A stretch of DNA of 64,000 bases from Stenopsyche tienmushanensis (taxonomy: Eukaryota; Arthropoda; Insecta; Trichoptera; Stenopsychidae). The stretch covers positions 186,001 to 250,000 of the forward strand of contig WACJ01000114.1 in assembly GCA_008973525.1 (NCBI GenBank). Direction: 5' to 3'. The translations under genes and the position numbers were made by a program. The notes under the pieces are model-generated. The model did not search any database. It saw only the letters and a list, made by a program, of their open reading frames with translations, and was not told where the DNA came from. Below are positions 61,762-64,000 of the stretch, in pieces. The number at the start of each line of letters is the position of its first letter. Positions within the stretch are counted from its first letter, which is position 1.

Positions 61762-64000
61762 CTATTTGTCATTGGGTGGATTCATAAAGTCCCAATGATG
61801 ATGATGAACCGTCTTTCCATCTCCAACGCCCATCAGAATCAATCCCGCTAACATAACTAAAACTATGACTAACGCCATTTGCATGTCTTTTTTGTTCTCA
61901 CCGCTGCCGAAATGTGATGTTATATAAGACAAAACGGAACGTGTCGTTCTTCCGATGGAAGACTGGCACGCTCTAAACAATTGTCCGGAAAGTTCAGAAA
62001 CTGAAGGCTCGTTCGATCTGGGAGCTGCTCTCCTGGAAACGGGACGATACTCTTCGTCAGAGCTTGATACCGGTTCTCTCCTGTGGGTCCTCCTCCGCGA
62101 ATGCTGAGGCCTTTCATTTTCAGAAAAATCAACCACTGCCCTATCAGGGCCGGGTCTATCGGCTTGAGGTCTCAACCTGTAGAACGAAGAAGGAGGCATG
62201 GAGTACTCTGGAAAGCGGTACAAGGGTGCTTCCATATGCGGCAAGGGTGGTCGCTCTGGTGGATCTACATCGTAATGACAATTTATTCCATTTATATTTA
62301 TATAACGTTCATTAGAACCTGAAATCTGTTCAAAAATTAAACCTGGTTCATGACATTCTACTAAAATGGGCCTTTCACCAATTTGACGCCCAGTTTGAAC
62401 AATTGGAACTCCTTCAGTAGGAATTGGACTTTCAGTGATAGTCGGAGGTTCAGATACAATACGGCTTACAGGAATTGGTGCATCAATGATCGTTGGAGGC
62501 TCAGATGCAATATGAACATCAGTTTCGTTTAATGTCTGTCTTGTTATAGGTGGATCGGGAACATTGGGAATATCCGGCGTCATTGGATATGGAACAGAAT
62601 CAGTCTGTGTCTCCTGAGAAGATTCTGATCTCGGTTGGATGACTTCAACTGGAGTCTGCGTAGCAACTGGCGTCTGCATAGCAACTGGAGCGGATGGAGG
62701 AGCCATCTGAGCAAACCTTTGCATCAATTCGTCAAAAATGGTCGGCGCCAATTCTATTCCACTGACGACTATATTTCCAGATTTAGAATTGATATCCGTG
62801 ACATGTATAGATAGTCCTTCGATTTCCGATACAAGAATTTTGTTAGCTTGCAGTTCGCCGACATTGAGTCTTTCCACCTCTAAATCGGAAACTTGCAACT
62901 TTTGAGTTTTAAGCACTCCCATCTCTGTATTGATGCCGAGTGACAAAGGCTGAAGTATCACATCTGGTACAAATTGACCTTCTTCTTCTTGAGCTGGCTG
63001 CTCTACAGCTCTCTGCATTGATTCTTCAATGAGACTCTCTTCTTGTAAAGCTCTCCACATCTCTGAAGGTCTTTGCGGTTCTGGTATTTGTGGCGGCATG
63101 TCAGAATCACGTGCCATATAAGCCTCTAAACTTGGGAAAGGAGCAGCTTCATATTCAGCGAAATCATCATAGGGCAACACAGTCAAAGTTGCTTCGGTTA
63201 ACATCTCATCGCGGTTATCGATTCTTGTAGGACTGGATACACGACGTTCAAGTAAAATAGCAGGAGACATCCTACCAAGTGGTGTTTTTGGTCTTTCAAT
63301 TGGTGTCTTTGATCTTTCACCCGGTGTTTTTGAGCGACTTCTGCGGGAATTTGGTCTTGAATCTCTAAATCGCTGCATCCCTTTAGAAAATATTTCAGCA
63401 TCGATCGAATTTTCTTCAGGCTCATCTGCTAAATATTCTATTTCGGAAATTTGATTATCTTTTTGACTATCATCGAAAGCTTCTTCCATTCCTATAGTAT
63501 AATCAAAATCATCAGGCAAAGGATCTGTCTGTGTAGAAACTTCTATTTCTACTATTTCATCGTGTTCATAATCATCTTCTTTCTTTGGTTCATTGCGCTC
63601 TACAAATACTTCAGGCGCAATATCTCTTTCTTTTATAATTGTTGATGTAAATACTTCATCTTCGATGAATTCATCTACTGGGATATCTTTTTTGGCGTAG
63701 TTGAAATTATCAAGTTCATTTCTAAAATCTCGCATGTCGTCAACGGTAATCGGTATGTTGATATCTTGCGAACCAAACATAGGCTCAGTTTCTTCAAGAT
63801 CCTGGTGATATTCATCATCGATTATGAAATCAGCATCGTCGTCCTTTTTATCCTCTGATTCCTTCTTCTTTTTAGGACCTCTTGGTGGCCTTGGCGGCGG
63901 AGGTAAAGGTCTATCTTTCATTTTGCTGACAACATCGCCAGATTGCAAATCTTTTTGTATGTCTAAATAATCATTTTCAATCTGGACATATTGGATTGCA
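61762..64000 (-). CDS. Acidic, proline-rich protein with C-terminal membrane anchor, 3' exon (partial)
   Basis: One open frame from the window edge to TAG at 61762, 745 residues plus part of a codon; the start lies right of the window, since the frame continues past 63948 to 64000. Order of features: a proline/lysine stretch (PLPPPPRPPRGPKKKK); a strongly acidic region with STQTDPLP; Ser/Thr-Pro repeats (RSKTPGERSKTPIERPKTPL); a regular hydrophobic region (VLKTQKLQVSDLEVERLNVG, then LQANKILVSEIEGLSIHV); a second QTD and proline-rich segment; a basic region; then a hydrophobic segment (MALVIVLVMLAGLILMGVG) close to the C terminus, followed by a His-rich HHHHWDFMNPPNDK end. This arrangement suggests a tail-anchored membrane protein with a large cytosolic part. 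The family was not recognised. Confidence 0.85.
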   Translation of the reverse strand, partial: AIQYVQIENDYLDIQKDLQSGDVVSKMKDRPLPPPPRPPRGPKKKKESEDKKDDDADFIIDDEYHQDLEETEPMFGSQDINIPITVDDMRDFRNELDNFNYAKKDIPVDEFIEDEVFTSTIIKERDIAPEVFVERNEPKKEDDYEHDEIVEIEVSTQTDPLPDDFDYTIGMEEAFDDSQKDNQISEIEYLADEPEENSIDAEIFSKGMQRFRDSRPNSRRSRSKTPGERSKTPIERPKTPLGRMSPAILLERRVSSPTRIDNRDEMLTEATLTVLPYDDFAEYEAAPFPSLEAYMARDSDMPPQIPEPQRPSEMWRALQEESLIEESMQRAVEQPAQEEEGQFVPDVILQPLSLGINTEMGVLKTQKLQVSDLEVERLNVGELQANKILVSEIEGLSIHVTDINSKSGNIVVSGIELAPTIFDELMQRFAQMAPPSAPVAMQTPVATQTPVEVIQPRSESSQETQTDSVPYPMTPDIPNVPDPPITRQTLNETDVHIASEPPTIIDAPIPVSRIVSEPPTITESPIPTEGVPIVQTGRQIGERPILVECHEPGLIFEQISGSNERYININGINCHYDVDPPERPPLPHMEAPLYRFPEYSMPPSSFYRLRPQADRPGPDRAVVDFSENERPQHSRRRTHRREPVSSSDEEYRPVSRRAAPRSNEPSVSELSGQLFRACQSSIGRTTRSVLSYITSHFGSGENKKDMQMALVIVLVMLAGLILMGVGDGKTVHHHHWDFMNPPNDK

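Noticed and set aside
61762..61960. KASH domain at the C terminus of the tail-anchored protein.
   Set aside because: The ending is NPPNDK rather than a PPPX terminus, and the segment after the membrane helix is far shorter than a KASH luminal tail.

Overview
This window is AT-rich animal DNA, most likely from an insect. Genes are split into short exons by small introns with clean GT-AG sites, the readable proteins belong to arthropod/metazoan families, and about a third of the space is old DNA-transposon debris (mariner, Tigger/pogo, hAT, piggyBac-like and Kolobok-like TTAA elements). The order cannot be told from the sequence. No operons, CRISPR arrays, rRNA or tRNA genes were seen.

Layout. 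(1) 1.4-10.8 kb, plus strand: the last 14 exons (1772 residues) of a kon-tiki/CSPG4-type proteoglycan, with many CSPG repeats, one membrane segment and a C-terminal QYWV PDZ ligand; its 5' exons lie left of the window. An unrecognised minus-strand reading frame with one internal stop sits in its first visible intron. (2) 10.8-19.3 kb: intergenic, several miniature elements and one hAT copy. (3) 19.3-24.5 kb, minus strand: nine exons of a divergent SLC6-type transporter that lacks the canonical first-helix motif; its N-terminal exon was not found. (4) 24.5-37.8 kb: repeats, including a nest where a hAT element sits inside a mariner/Tigger composite with a readable 8-bp target duplication, plus one orphan exon-like frame. 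(5) 37.8-42.1 kb, minus strand: a complete six-exon CRAL-TRIO (clavesin/alpha-tocopherol-transfer-like) gene of 335 residues. (6) 42.1-61.8 kb: a gene-poor stretch of hairpin elements, mariner remnants, a Kolobok-like TTAA element holding a perfect 29-bp inverted repeat, and a composite hAT element with an 8-bp duplication. (7) 61.8-64.0 kb, minus strand: the 3' exon of an unrecognised acidic, proline-rich protein with a C-terminal membrane anchor, running off the window.

The four host genes share no evident pathway. The most unusual material is in the mobile DNA: three copies of a non-autonomous hAT family that keep only the transposase dimerisation domain, several TTAA-ended elements that share an end-plus-palindrome design with different palindromes, and a dated nested insertion with its empty-site counterpart 5 kb away.
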